Below are positions 35,801 through 47,616 of a stretch of 64,000 nt of DNA, in pieces. The position numbers and the translations under genes are program-made. The stretch comes from Amyloporia xantha (lineage: Eukaryota > Basidiomycota > Agaricomycetes > Polyporales > Adustoporiaceae). Location: positions 576,623 to 640,622 of the forward strand of contig JAYKKR010000025.1 of assembly GCA_036971615.1 (NCBI GenBank), given 5' to 3'. A model generated the notes under the pieces. That model was not told the DNA's origin and did not search any database. It saw only the letters and a program-made list of their open reading frames with translations. Within the stretch, counting starts at the first letter, position 1, and every line of letters starts with the position of its first letter.

Positions 35801-36863
35801 GTGAGATTGTGGGGAAGCCGCTTGAGCATGGCAAGTAGAGTGTGACGCGCCTGAATGTTCCGTGAATATGGGAACTCAAAAGAAAGGCGCATATTAGAAT
35901 GCTTACGGTTCGCAAATCGCCAATTTCTTTGGCGAGAGATGCTCGGTCCCAGAGAGCATTCACATTGGTCGGATCTAAGCTGTACATCTTGCCGTAGCAA
36001 TACAGCGCTTGCTGGTTATATCCCAGTTCCCTAACCAAAATTAAGTGAATAATGCACAGAGCGCAAGTACCGGTACTTACATGGATTGTTTTGCGAGTTG
36101 ATCCCACTCTTCCGCGTCATGGTTCAGATGTGCCGCCATTACCCTCAATTGCAATGCTTTCTGTGGCTCGTTCATGTCTGCATAGCACTGTGCGCTAGTA
36201 CGGACCATGCGGAAGCGGCACGAGGTTCGATACGTATAACCTCTTGCATGATGCGAATCGTTTCCAGAATATTGTTATCGACGTATGCTTGATTGCCATC
36301 GCCAACCAGTGCTCTGACTTGTGGGGATAATGTTGGACCTGCACGTCTTCCGCGCTGTATATTTGAATAGTGAGACACAACGTTGTTTCCAAGAGCAGTG
36401 TTACCTTCTTCTTCATGCGGCCGACACCGGATGCTGCACGCAGATCATCGCGAAATTCCGCCTCTTTTTCTTCAATGTTGAACTCCCACATCTTTGACAG
36501 AATTCCGGAGCTGGATCCATCTCCTGTCTGACGGATATTCTGGACTAGACGACTGAGGCCAAGGGTTGCGCTCGTCAGATGGAGGATAAAATGGCCCTAT
36601 ATTAGAAGAACGCACTCAAAGTCACCTTCAATCTCTATCTCGACACTAGGGCTGTCATCCTGTTCTCCCACACCACTTGCATCTACTGTGTCATCCTCTT
36701 CTTCATCCTCATCTTCGTCTTCGCTTTGTTCCGACGTTTCAGACTCGCTTTCGGATTCTTCATCAGAATCATCGTTTTGTTCAAAGGGTTCAAATTCTTG
36801 TGCATGCTCCTTTTGGGACATCATAGTCAATGGCCGACTCTCTGAGGCTCTCGAGGACGCCAT
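32823..36863 (-). CDS. TFIIIC subunit TFC4/sfc4 (tau131, GTF3C3 homologue), TPR protein
   Basis: Subunit of the RNA polymerase III factor TFIIIC that bridges promoter recognition and TFIIIB recruitment in the nucleus. The gene has over a dozen exons. The N-terminus is acidic (36863 to about 36626; long Asp/Glu/Ser run after FEPFEQNDDSDEE). Then NIRQTGDGSSSG, KMWEFNIEEKEAEFRDDLR and the first TPRs: GNQAYVDNNILETIRIMQEV and IRIEPRAASAWSVLAQCYAD. TPRs continue through ELGYNQQALYCYGKMYSLDP and HDKAIHTIRKGCRWLQGRAQ to MYPLDVNARHRLAVARIKMG. A charged insert (ARKKRPRQDATDGPDEPATT) separates the two TPR arrays. C-terminal TPRs include IAIYGQICLAAKSYQSA. The last exon (32930-32823) encodes AAYNLSIIYVTTGATPLA and ends WLSL-stop. 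The junction after exon 1 is ambiguous: donor GTGACT at 36625, acceptor probably GTCTAG. The ATG used lies three codons inside a GTG-started frame. Confidence 0.9.
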
Positions 36864-39800
36864 ATGGTGCACTTGAAATGGTGATGAATGACGAAACCAC
36901 GGGGATAGGGATTGATGTCGAAGCCCGCGTGGTTTGGATTGATCAGTACTGCAAATGACTGCACTTCAGATCGAGGTTTTCCTACAAGAAATCCGCAGGT
37001 AGATCAGTCGTTCATCTTTCAGATTTTCTGCGAGAAGCATTTACTTCACGTGGAGAACAGTACTTGGTTTTTCGTCCAAATGGTCAGCTGCAGGCTCCTG
37101 CAGCTGGATCAATTACATCGGGATTCAGCGCATCACCAAACTGCGAGCAGCGTTATAACGCGTTACACCAGTTGGCAACTAATCTGTACGTTACTCCAAA
37201 TGTAAAGCCATATAATTCAAAAATAAATGATTTACGAGATATACTTGTGCAAACATATCGTCAGAAATTTGAAAACACTCACGTATAATCTACCGGTTGT
37301 AAGCTATTATAATCTGTTAGAATAGAATATAGCACCATTGCCAACTAAACTATTTTGTATGCACACTAGATGTCTGGTCGAATTTATGGGTGAAATTTAT
37401 AAAGACAAAAATTTAAATTTTGACCGGATCCTTGTTGTCGGAAGATAAGCGTCAATATTCACATCACTAAATTGAAAATTCATGACTCTCGATTCATGGT
37501 CTCGTTTTGCTGAGACCGTGCCAGAATGCAAAGCCTGGTCTATTGTGAAATTAGGCCGTGCCCAGCTGCAATCTAGGCGATTTTGTGCTTATGCTGGACC
37601 GGCCAGAGTCTTGACTATCACATAAATACGGAGGTCATCTCGAGGGTACCCGCGCGTGGCCGCCTGAGCTCGCGCCCTGAGTCCTACTACTAGCAGTAGG
37701 AGTTCCTCCGACTCGAAGACCGGTAAGTGTCCGAGGCCGTTCTCGTCCCTAACACCCACAGCTGCAAGTACCTTATGGCACTGGTAAGTCAAAAGTAGTT
37801 CAGGTATCTAACCTTTGTACTGACTGCTAGCGAACTTCGCCAATACTCAGGACTACTGTAGTACATATCAACGTGGTGGGGACCTCTAGGTCTATTACGA
37901 GTTGACTAGCACACATGCTGACCACATTTTTGATAGATCCGCCTCAATTGTTAGAGGGAGTGCTCGGACGCACAGATCACGTGATTTAGGCGCCCATACG
38001 TCGTACATAGCTGTGGTCTCTGCCTGTATCTATCCTTAATCCGTGCTATGAGTAGCCTTCGGTTAGGTGTCGGTGTATGTGTCGGGTTAGCTGTTTTGGC
38101 GCCTACTCTCCCTCCTGAGTTCCTAGGAGTATATCTGCTCTCTGAGCACCCCCTTTGCGTCTGCGTTTCCTCTATTCGCGCGACATCAATCTGACTTGCA
38201 GTCGCTGAAGTACTAATCTGCTCTTTCATCGCAACGGTATTACTATCAAATGATATATTTGACTTCTGTCTAGACATACTAGAATAATCCAGCCCTCAAC
38301 TGGGCATCATGCGCGGCCGGATGATGGATGATATACTGGATAATGCTCAATTAGTATTGCTGTTGTCTATTTATAGTATATGGTCAGCAACGGAGACTAC
38401 GGACAACGAACGTAGAATAGTGAGGTAGTATTCTTGTAGATAATTGAATCTAGGAATATACAAAATTGATAATCTCTGGTCCCTGAGTTTGCAAATTGCA
38501 CACAAACGATGCGGAATTACAGCGCACCGGTCCGTCTGGATCATCCGTCGCTCGCTTATTATTGGGTCCAGAATAAATCCAGAACAGATCTATATTTACA
38601 GTGACCATAATTTTTCGACATCTCATAACAGCATATAACAAGCAGAAGAATTTCACCTTTTGGACCTGTTGGCAATCGCTCTCAGCCATATAATTCAATA
38701 TATGGGTGGTTATAATTTTCGTACATGTTCTATTGATTTTGCCTTATATCTCGACATCATATAGCTATATGAAGAATCTCGAGGTTTGGTGATGCGCTTC
38801 AGCAGACACGCGATCGCGTGACATATTGTCGCGTCCATGTTTCCTTTTAGTAGTCTCTGGACGGTCTAGTGCATGGCTACCACACCCCCTCGCTACCCTG
38901 GCCCATCGCGCAGTATCCTGAATATACACGCATGCTTACACCTCATTCCGAGAGACATTCCCCTTGCGATCCGAGCCTCAACCGATTCCCACAACTTGGA
39001 GGTCCTTGCAGCCTCGCGCTATTCTGCAGACCCAGTACCGTCACTACAAAATACTCAGAATAGGTGAATTCATCTTTGCAGGGACTGGCGGTCGAAGAAT
39101 CTGGACAGTAGGGTGCCAGAGCTGAGTCCCAGAGATTTGGACTCACAGGTGGATACTAGCGGGATGGATTCTGACGGTGAGTACATACTTACATGGCTCT
39201 GATTTGTTATCAGCAAGATGCACAGCAATCTAATACAGCGTTTGTCGAACTTGCAAATTGTGACAACCACTCTCACGGACTAGAGTCCGAGTCATTGCTC
39301 TTGGTCCTGGGCTCCTCTCTGGCAGATTCTCACGCCGAAGATCCCTAAGAATATGTGGACTTGTGGATGTTTCTCTGGGAAGCTCTCGACTTAAATACTA
39401 TCCTGGAGTCCCCCGCTTATTCTTGTATTCTTGATCTCCACGTCGCCTTGCAGTTTACTCGCTGAACCATTTCATATCAACTTGTACCAACCAAGGTATG
39501 TATATGAATAGCAGTCAAGGTCGCAACAATCTTGATAGGTGACTGTTGTGGCAGCCTGCGCTTATGCGAAAGGGAGTTCAAGGTTGAATTTCGGAGGGTT
39601 ATTGCCCAATTCAAGTCGTCTTGTCGTGGTGACGGAATTTCCGGTCGCAGGCATCATTGCTGGTTTTAAAAGTGTGTAAACGACTGCGCAGAGGAAACTA
39701 CGATCGTCGTTTTGAATTATAACAGATCAATCTCTATACCAAGCTACCGCGTTCGACTTACGCTGTGAGTTTGAAAGCTTTCCCTCGCTTACGCAGCATG

Positions 39801-40500
39801 CTTAGCAGAAACCGCCGGGCTGTTTCAGCTCGTATATGTGCCATCCAACTGGAATCTATTCCTACCACTGCGACACCAGAGAGCAAGTGAAAGAGGATAT
39901 ATCATACATTGAGGCGCTTTTTGGGTGGCCTTGTGCGTGGAAAGTGACAACTATGCAGGCGTGTCAGTAAGTCCAAATGAACGGTGCTCAAATCGCCAAG
40001 GATCCCTGGAAGAGAACGTGAGTCTTGAATCGGAGCTTGGATCTCAATGCTAATCCTCCGTCCGTTGTCTATGCTCAATTCACGTTCAGTGCTGACTAGC
40101 ACTGGCTGTCCAGCTTTTAGGAAAGAAGTTGACTAACAAATCTTCAAGTAGTCTCTGTGTGGTCTCCACATCAGCAAAACGACAAAATGTCTTTTCAGAC
40201 TGAGACGTCTGAATCACGCCTGAAACATACTGTACGTCTGAATGCCGTCTTAATCACCTGACATTTTTGTTCGCTTGTTATTGAGCAAGCCGGTAAGACT
40301 CCCCAGACATTCTCAGTCCCGGATGGCGTGAACAGGAATACAAGCCGCGTAACATCGCACAGTCTATCGCCACGGTATCAGTTCACAGTGTGTATATTGA
40401 AGTTATACATGTCATTTTGTATGTAAGATCTGACAGCTCAAAACATGGACTCATGAGCATAATCACCTGGAGCTCATGATAGGACTGCATGTTTCTGGGT
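36864..40500. other. AT-rich gene-free interval
   Basis: About 3.6 kb upstream of TFC4, lower in GC than the genes to the left. A small hairpin CCTACTACTAGCAGTAGG occurs near 37681. A minus-strand frame of 108 codons at 37951-38277 (Ser/Thr/Arg-rich) has no family motif and no splice partner. I see no inverted repeat ends. Confidence 0.4.
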
Positions 40501-41444
40501 GAGAGACATCATTGACCTGATCTGGAAGTAAGTCTGTCAGGTGAAAGTCTGCGATGAGAACAGCAGACGCAATTGGCAGTAATGAGCTCTACTAGAACAG
40601 TCGCACCATTGAATATAAATGAATAGTTGAAAGATATTCCTGTGAGGCCGTGAGGTGGTGGCACGGTATTGCGCAGCGAGTTGATGGCCTCCAGGCGTGG
40701 TGGGGAGTGTCTGCAACTCAAACACGCCCACGGCGGCCTCAGCAGACACCGAGTGCAGGGCCGCGAGATCGTCAGGCGGAGGGAGGACGCGCTGACTCAT
40801 GGGCATTCAAGTGGATCTCGATCCGATACGGCTGCTCAGTGAGAGCTCAGACGGGGAATCTCTCGTGCCAGCTCAATGAGCGTGAAGTGCTCAGGCCATT
40901 GGCACACCTGACGACGCGCCACGCGAACAGCTGCGGGCTGTCTAATTCTACCGGAGAGGAGGGCAAAATGGCCCTAAACGATGTGACAGCCATGCGTTAC
41001 GAGTCGTAGCACTGCTGCTGCTAGGGGCAAGGCGCGACCGGGGACATTGGAGGCACCTGCGAAGAACTCGGGCTCGCTGGGTGTGGTCTTGAGCATGGTG
41101 CGAGGACAATGAGCGCAGCCAGGCATGCGAGCACGGCGGAGTATGGAGAGGATTCTCGAAGTATGACTTTGAATGCTGTATGCTTTTGTCGTCGACTGGA
41201 CTTCACAGGGCCCTCTGGACAGATAAATAGAGCAACTCTCATTTATAAAGCAAGTCGACACGAGCAGAGATGAGTGAGCTACAGGTGTTCGAGTTTCGCA
41301 GTCGGCGAGTCGCAGCCTTAGAAAAAAAAATAGCCACAAGCCAAATTTGTACACATTTGGCCGCCGCGCCTTGCTCTGGACATTTTTCTTGCACACATTC
41401 CTCTTCGTTTCTTCCCATTGCCCTAACGCCTCCCGGCTCTGCCA

Positions 41445-42086
41445 GTGCCAGCACCGCAACTTAAGAACGACACGCCGGCGTTGCGCGCTGCTGGCACTCG
41501 CGTTCGCAAGCCTACATGGAAGGGAGCGCAGAGCGACTCGGATCCACTCAGGATCCGAGCGTTCTTCGCGCAATTCAACGTCGAGCAAGCAGTCGGATAC
41601 AACACGACCACCGTCAGCTCGGGTGTGGATATGAGTAGCAGCGCCTCTACAGGTATGACGCAGCTGACCGTGCTCATTACCAGCTGTGAGTGCAAGACTG
41701 ACAGGGGCCCTCGAGTGCGGGCCCCAATGCACGCTGTCTGAAGCCCAGTCCGTTTCGCCATCCAGCGTAAGTTCAAATCTCGAGCAGAGGACCTGTTGGC
41801 CGGCCGGCGCGCGGTCAGCCCAGAGCTGTTCGGAAGTGTGGACGTCATGGTGATGTATGCGCGCGCGGTGACGGAGTATACGCTGACGGTCGTTCTCCGC
41901 GCTGCGGACGGGGGGATCAGCCGTTGGATAGAGCAGCTGCAGCTGCGGTGAGTGACTTTTTTCCGTCACACTGTCCTCGCTTACAATCATTTGCACACCG
42001 CCAGCATTCGCAATCCACCACGTCATCACCACTTTTCCTTCTTCAATTCTCCGGTTCTCGTAGGCATCGTCATACACACTTTACTT
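41445..42086 (+). CDS. Possible small gene, function unknown (partial model)
   Basis: Two GC-rich coding-like blocks join across a clean intron: the block ending IRAFFAQFNVEQAVGYN...QLTVLITS (to 41682), donor GTGAGTGCAA, acceptor GAAGCCCAG, then FRFAIQRKFKSRAEDLLAGR and VDVMVMYARAVTEYTLTVVL. The chain can stop at 41951. Alternatively it splices again (donor GTGAGTGACT at 41948, acceptor ACCGCCAG at 42003) and ends at about 42086. The start is not resolved: CTCTGCCAG at 41444 looks like an acceptor, so an upstream exon is likely (a Met-started frame at 41270 is a candidate). No domain recognised. It sits just left of transposon-derived sequence, so it could be a captured or lineage-specific gene. 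Confidence 0.4.
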
Positions 42087-42378
42087 TAAATAGAGGCTTA
42101 ATTTGACTTTATTGTATATAATGAATGTTCTTACAGTCTTACAGAGTGGAAAATATATATCATTCTTTTATATCCTTATCTGTGTCTGGTGGCGTGTCTG
42201 AGAACAGTCTGATTTGTGCCTACAGGAGTCTGACCATCGTCTTATTAGCCCTCTGTATGGTCTGAGAGAATCTGAAATAAGTCCCCGACATCTTATTTAA
42301 GCAGGTCCCATCTAGGTAAGACTTGCTCAACTTATGCCTTCGCGTCTGAAACGGCCTGAACCAGGCATCTCAGACCAT

Positions 42379-42934
42379 CCCAAATGACCTGTCATTTGGT
42401 TATCAATTTGCAGACGGTGTATGATGCTTACCAATCAGCTCCACTCCACTGCATCCGCAATGTTTACCCGATCATGTGCCCGCTCGTGATTGGCTACGCG
42501 AGTGCACGCCGCCTTCTCATTGGCTGGGCCCTCTTCATGGAGTACAACACGTGATGTGCTCGCTGTCTATGTGACTGTGCCACGTGATGGACTCGCGTCG
42601 AGAATCCCTTGAGGGCGTGTCGTCGTCCTATGGTATGACGCATCTCCGTGCTATCAGCTCATTCATCGCGGCGCGCATGACTGCAACTCGACCGCGGCAT
42701 CACTCGCTCCAGGAGCGAATCGAGCAGGGGGAGAGTGTGCAAGACAGTGCGGCGGCGATGCATAGATAGTGAGGCCGTAAATACGTTACGGAGTTGAACT
42801 TTGTATGCGCGGGAATCGAAATTAATCGGCAAAAGTGTGTATCTGAGTCGACCGTGTTCAAGGCCTCATGTGAGACCTAATGCAATCATGGCTTGAGGTC
42901 ATTTGGGCTCGGGCGGGCGGAGCAGCGCCATCTC
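42379..42934. repeat. Palindrome-ended repeat family, copy B
   Basis: This copy carries the same 20 bp palindrome CCAAATGACCTGTCATTTGG (42380-42399) and GTTATCAAT as copy A at 9722. It also has the same right-end block, GGTCATTTGG then GGGCGGGCGGAGCAGCGCC (about 42897-42934). Orientation is the same as copy A. The middle differs and is shorter. The right end lies 35 bp from another dispersed repeat, showing clustering of insertions. Confidence 0.55.
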
Positions 42935-42968
42935 AAACCAAGTTCAGATGACTCGACGTTTTGCTGAT

Positions 42969-43164
42969 GAACGGGAAGCACAAGGTTCAGAATCCTTAGC
43001 TGTTATGGAAGATCAAGGACAGATGTTCTCGAATAATCAATGTCACAGATATAACCTCTATACATAACGGATACCTATGTACTCCACTCAGATGGCATAT
43101 GATACAGGTTGAGATTGTAACTTATGTCCGAGGAGGCGGAATCGCCCTACGCTCTGCATTCGAT
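42969..43164 (+). repeat. Dispersed repeat, copy 2 (partner 4293-4486)
   Basis: This aligns with the reverse complement of 4293-4486 over about 195 bp. The shared run ends near GCATTCGATA, where the foldback arm begins. Orientation is opposite to copy 1. Confidence 0.6.
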
Positions 43165-43170
43165 AGTCTC

Positions 43171-43592
43171 GGGGCCAGCCGTTCGGAGCTGGAATCTGAA
43201 TTGGATTCACGGCTCCTGAACGTCTGGTACATTTACCCCCGTGACTCCTGGGGTGGTGACCTGTGTGACCCCTGCACTGCATGTGCACCTTGCTGAGAGC
43301 AGTGACAAAATTCATAAGTAATGTAGTTATTGCATAGGTAAGTCATTTATTTCCTGGTTTAGAACACAATTAGAGTCTCAGTCCCGAAGTGCTTGAGCGT
43401 TGAGCGCTGAACGCCGAGCGTCTAGTTTGTCACCCCCACTACTCGGAGGTGCGCGCACAGTGCGAGAGTCACGCAGGTCACCACCCCAGGAGTCACGGGG
43501 GTAAATGTACCAGACCGTCAGACGTTCAGGAGCGCGGAATCACCCGGTTTTTTGATTCCGCCTTCACGCTCCAAACGGCTGGCTCCGAGACT
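43171..43592. mobile_element. Foldback-type inverted repeat
   Basis: The left arm core (43211-43269) contains TACATTTACCCCCGTGACTC followed by CTGGGGTGGTGACCTG. The right arm (43468-43532) is its reverse complement, nearly perfect apart from an 8 bp extra piece (ACGGTCTG) that repeats its neighbour. Weaker pairing extends outward to GGGGCCAGCCGTT on the left and AACGGCTGGCTC on the right (to about 43584). About 200 bp lie between the core arms. No coding potential. It lies between the dispersed repeat and the second hAT-type MITE. Confidence 0.65.
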
Positions 43593-43613
43593 AATTTTGC
43601 GCCCACTTATACT

Positions 43614-44345
43614 AGGACCCCCGCAAATCCCCTAAGAGGTCCGATCCCGGACCCCTAAAAAAGGGCCCCCCAGGGGCGAAATGTTCGATCCAAATTTGCT
43701 CAAATCCCCAAAATTGGGCCTCGAAAACTGGAAATGTTGCGTGCCTAAGACCCCCAAAAACCTGGCATCTGGAGGGAGGTTCGGTCCAGGGACCCCCAAA
43801 AGTGACCTCATTCGGCGGGTTGGTGCCTCGAACATGACTGGTGCGGAGTCTGGCCATCCAGTGGCCATCCATGCTGCCACCAAACATTCTTCTTTCGGTT
43901 ATCTATTCTACGAATCCATTTGCGACAATATATATTTTCAGCCGCTTTTGCTTGATTTTAAATGGCAACAGCTGTTTCTCGAAAACACGCTGCACCTTCG
44001 GACGAGAACAGGCGGAGTTGGATACTCAAAATGGTGCGTTAGCCTGGGAGATGGGAGCGGTGTCGAAAAAACTCAAGGAGGTGTAAATGTAAAGGATTTC
44101 TATAAAGTGCTTCCTATAGTTCCTAGGCTTTTATTTGACGTATGTGAAGCTCGCAGTACACGGCGAAAGTCCTAGCGAGGTGGTGGACGCTCTGGGCGCT
44201 TTTTTGTAGGTTTGATCCCATATACCCCCAAATTTAGCCTCTTTCACGGGACCTTCGGTGCCAAATCCCCAAATTTGGCCCTATAGCGACCCCCAAATTT
44301 GGGTACCAGCGGGATCGGACCTCTTAAGGGATTTGCGGGGGTCCT
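43614..44345. mobile_element. hAT-type MITE, 732 bp, related to the one at 16897
   Basis: The left end begins AGGACCCCCGCAAATCCCCT. The right end is its reverse complement over about 35 bp with one mismatch. The flanks are CTTATACT (43606-43613) and CTTATACC (44346-44353), an 8 bp duplication with one change. The end sequence matches the first MITE in pattern (AGGACCCC...AATCCC..AAGAG...GATCCC), and AATGTTCGATCCAAA is shared inside both. Subterminal CCCCAAATTTGG-like motifs recur. The middle (about 43830-44200) is unlike the first element. One frame there encodes a helix-like stretch, GREQAELDTQNGALAWEMGA, possibly captured host sequence. Confidence 0.85.
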
Positions 44346-44353
44346 CTTATACC

Positions 44354-46619
44354 GTCAAGGATGGACTGCCCGATAGAGAAATACAAAAGACATCATATTG
44401 AAATGAAAGCAAATTTCGCCGCCACCGGTGACTGAAGACGCTGGGAGCCGTGGACTATCGTGGAGAAGCGAGATAAGGAAAATGATAGAAACGTATTGTA
44501 TGATCGTCAAGCCAGCCTTATGCCATATCTCTCATTCATGCCCTTCCATTGAAACTAGAGCTTGGGGAGGCCACACACCGATCCAGACGTCGACGACTTT
44601 TCTTACGCTCGAGAGATACCGCGTCAGGATATCAGTACAACACGGATATTGTACAATCCTGTAAAATAACAGAGTACAGAGTCTGCGCAGTCGAATTTCT
44701 GCACATAAGACGACTAGTGCTGTCAAATATATCTGACAGTACGACCACTTTGCTAAACATACCTAATCCCAGTGATTGCGTCCTTCAGCAATCAGTACAC
44801 AGAGAACGATAAAATTTTCATGGGAGGGTCTTTGCTATCGCCAAGCGTAGCTCATCTTGACTGCATAACTGTTTAGTTCGCCATTTAGTCCTGACCCGAA
44901 GGCTGCTGAAAGCGGTGGTGGCGTGGGAGGCATGAGATCGGAGTTTAAGCGCTTGAGGATCTCGATGGCTTTCCTACTTTGAACGTCTGCAAATTGCCGT
45001 CAGGCCTTGGCTGTGGATGCATTCCATTCAACGTTCATTGCATATGAAGAACATTGGCAACGAATTTAACGATGCTTGTCGTGATATTTACCCACTCCAG
45101 GCTATATGAATCCTTCTGTTTTGACGTGGCGCGGCAAGCGTGCTCTGAGTGTTTCTAACCTTCGGAATACTTGTCTTCACGCCGTTTCACGTTTCTGATA
45201 ATTTCTTCCCCTCTACGCCGTTTATATGAGGTACATTTTTGATTCAGTTCAGGTGAGTCTCCACTGTCAAGTCAAATATGCTACCGTTATACCTGACTCA
45301 TATCGCTCGGCTCTGCTTCTTGTACTTCCTGTTCGGGAAGTATATATAACAGCGTATAGTATTCTCATATGGTAATTTTGTCATGATGTAAGTTCTTAAT
45401 AACAGTTATGACCGTCTGCAGTGCATCTTGGCGCTAACGCGATCGCCCATCAGCGCTCTCCGTGCAGTTCTTCAGTTCGGTCCTTCGACCTGTCTGGTAG
45501 CTACATCAGTCAAAGACAGCCTTGATTGACTTGGTAGATGTAGATCGGTCTCAATCCAGAGGCTTAACGATAGTGATACTCTTTGTACATTCTCGCAGTG
45601 CAGCCGCGCGATTCAGTGCGTGGCTTCCGCTTCCCTGACTTCACATTCCTCCATGGGCTACTGTGGCTCTCTATTAATCGCCGCATATATTGATACAGTG
45701 TATGGATGAAGCTATGATCAATACAAGGTTACGCCTTCCTCTGCTACCTTCCCTCACACATGTCTCCGTCATTGATCTATATTGTCATTTCCGTCTCTTG
45801 CTAGGCAATGTAAGTTCATTGGAATTATCAAAATTCACGTTCGTCTATCTCTTGGCACTTATAGAGCAGTTACCAGTAGAGGGTGAGGAGATAACTGGCT
45901 TGACATCTGGCAGGAGCAACTGGGGCCCGTCTGTATTCGGTACATTGGTGTCCGTGTTTCCTCGTACCCTACCTTTCTGCGCTTATACTAAGCCCGGACT
46001 ATGCAAACACCTCTATCAGTAACTCCACGTCCTCGTGAGTTTCACTGTGACTTGTATTACAAAGCGCGCGGCTAAACAGCATCCTCAGGTAGATACTACA
46101 TAATGTTCTTTTTATCAGACGCTAGGGTGAATAATCCGTTAAACAGTATGAATCTGGCATGTGGAGGATCGTACTCGCCAGGCGAGCGCATGGTGACTAC
46201 CTAAGAAGGTTAGTAGAACAGTGTCCGGATTTTACTGCGATTGTGACGTGTGTATCATTTCACGCAGCATCAGACCACACAAAGACATCCTCCTTCGATG
46301 TCGAAGTCATCCATCATCCCTAGAATCGAATTCTGAGGCTTCTCTTTTGTTGGTGATGGATGCCCTGAGGTTTTCCCGAACTGTGGACAAGTCTAGTGGC
46401 AGGTATTGGAAGCCGACATATAATAACCAGAGTGCAATGAAAGTCACTAATTCATGGCGTAAGATAATATGGGCAACTTATTCATGTCGGCAACTCGTCA
46501 CTCCCTCGGCGGTCCTGCAGCCGCGTATTGTTGACTACCAAGCAGTGGCTCACCAGCTAGAACGCATGTCGACGCCATAGTCCACTCCAGCTGCGTACTG
46601 AAACCGTCTTTGTCATTTA
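44354..46619. other. Gene-free interval
   Basis: About 2.3 kb without recognised genes. Plus-strand frames at 45690-46022 and 46221-46580 lack family features. No repeat ends seen. Confidence 0.4.
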
Positions 46620-47240
46620 TATTGGATAATCTTCTCTACACTTTGTACATTTTTTTGTCTAATCCACCCCACACCTGAGTGCTCCACACTCTTTAATCCT
46701 GGGATAATCTAGTGGACAGTAGCACTGTCTCAATATTCTTATCCCTGGATAATCCAGTGTCTTATCCCTGGATAATCCCTGAGTTTTGCCTCTGATTCAA
46801 CCCTACCATCCAGGATAATCCTACTGTATGCTCACCTAATCCCATGCTTATCCTCAAGTTAATCCTCCCTAGAAACTAAGATAATCCATGAACCAGAGGA
46901 TAATCCCCAGTAAGATTGCCCAACCTCATAAAGCTAAGAACAAGATTATCTACAAGATATCAAGATGATCTTTCCTATTTGCCAAAGATTATCCACCCAA
47001 TAGACAAGATTATCCAAGGGGATTTCAACAGCTTATCTACTACCACTAGTCCAAAGTCCAAGAAGGATTATCCACCCAATAGAGAAGATTATCCAAGGGG
47101 GATTATAAACAGGATTATCTACTAGACATAAGGATGATCTTTCCTATTTACCAAAGATTATCCATCCAATAGACAGGATTATCCAAGGGGGATTACAATG
47201 GCTTATCCACTACCACTAGTCCAAAGTCAAAGAAGTTGCC
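46620..47240. repeat. Array of GGATAATCC / GGATTATCC motifs, left side
   Basis: Between 46620 and 46910 the motif GGATAATC occurs about seven times on the plus strand. From 46930 to 47200 its reverse complement GATTATCC occurs about eight times. A 170 bp direct repeat overlaps: 46968-47058 and 47139-47232 share GATGATCTTTCCTATTT, CCAAAGATTATCCA, AGATTATCCAAGGGG and TACCACTAGTCCAAAGTC. Dense motif arrays like this occur in subterminal regions of large DNA transposons. A similar array is at 63713-64000. Confidence 0.7.
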
Positions 47241-47616
47241 AACAGCACAAAGGATAGAGGCGAGCAAAAGTATTAGACCACCCCTATGGATTAAAACATG
47301 CATGAGATGGAAATGCAGGTGAGGATTACAATGAGCACACACCGAAGAAACACCGAACACGATTAGAAAGATGGCGCGAGGATTAGAAAGACCGCGCGCG
47401 ATACAAAGAGTGCGCGCGAGGGTTAGAAGGAAGGCGCACGTGAGAACTAGAAGTCACGTGAGTGTCCAAAGTCAAGGAACTTTCCGATAGCACAAAACTA
47501 ACGAAGATGAAATGAGTGGAGATGGAAGGAATGGATATGCAAGAAAGAGAACAATCCAACTAAGGGTATACTATGGCAAGACATGCCGCACACATCCACA
47601 AGCAACAAAATCGTCA
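47241..47616. repeat. Short GCGCGAGG-GATTAGAA units
   Basis: From about 47355 to 47450, GATTAGAAAG or GGTTAGAAGG alternates with GCGCGAGG/GCGCGCGA three to four times. The CACGTGAGAACTAGAAGTCACGTGAG stretch near 47440 holds two CACGTG boxes. It lies between the motif array and the minus-strand gene remnants. Confidence 0.4.

Noticed and set aside
37951..38277. 108-codon minus-strand frame
   Set aside because: Ser/Thr/Arg-rich, no domain, no splice continuation; insufficient support for a gene.
40974..42077. 367-codon minus-strand frame
   Set aside because: Not family-like; antisense to the better supported plus-strand exon pair at 41445-41951, and its composition looks like GC-driven shadowing.
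43681..44175. 164-codon frame in the second MITE
   Set aside because: Starts inside the subterminal repeats of a non-autonomous element; not a transposase.
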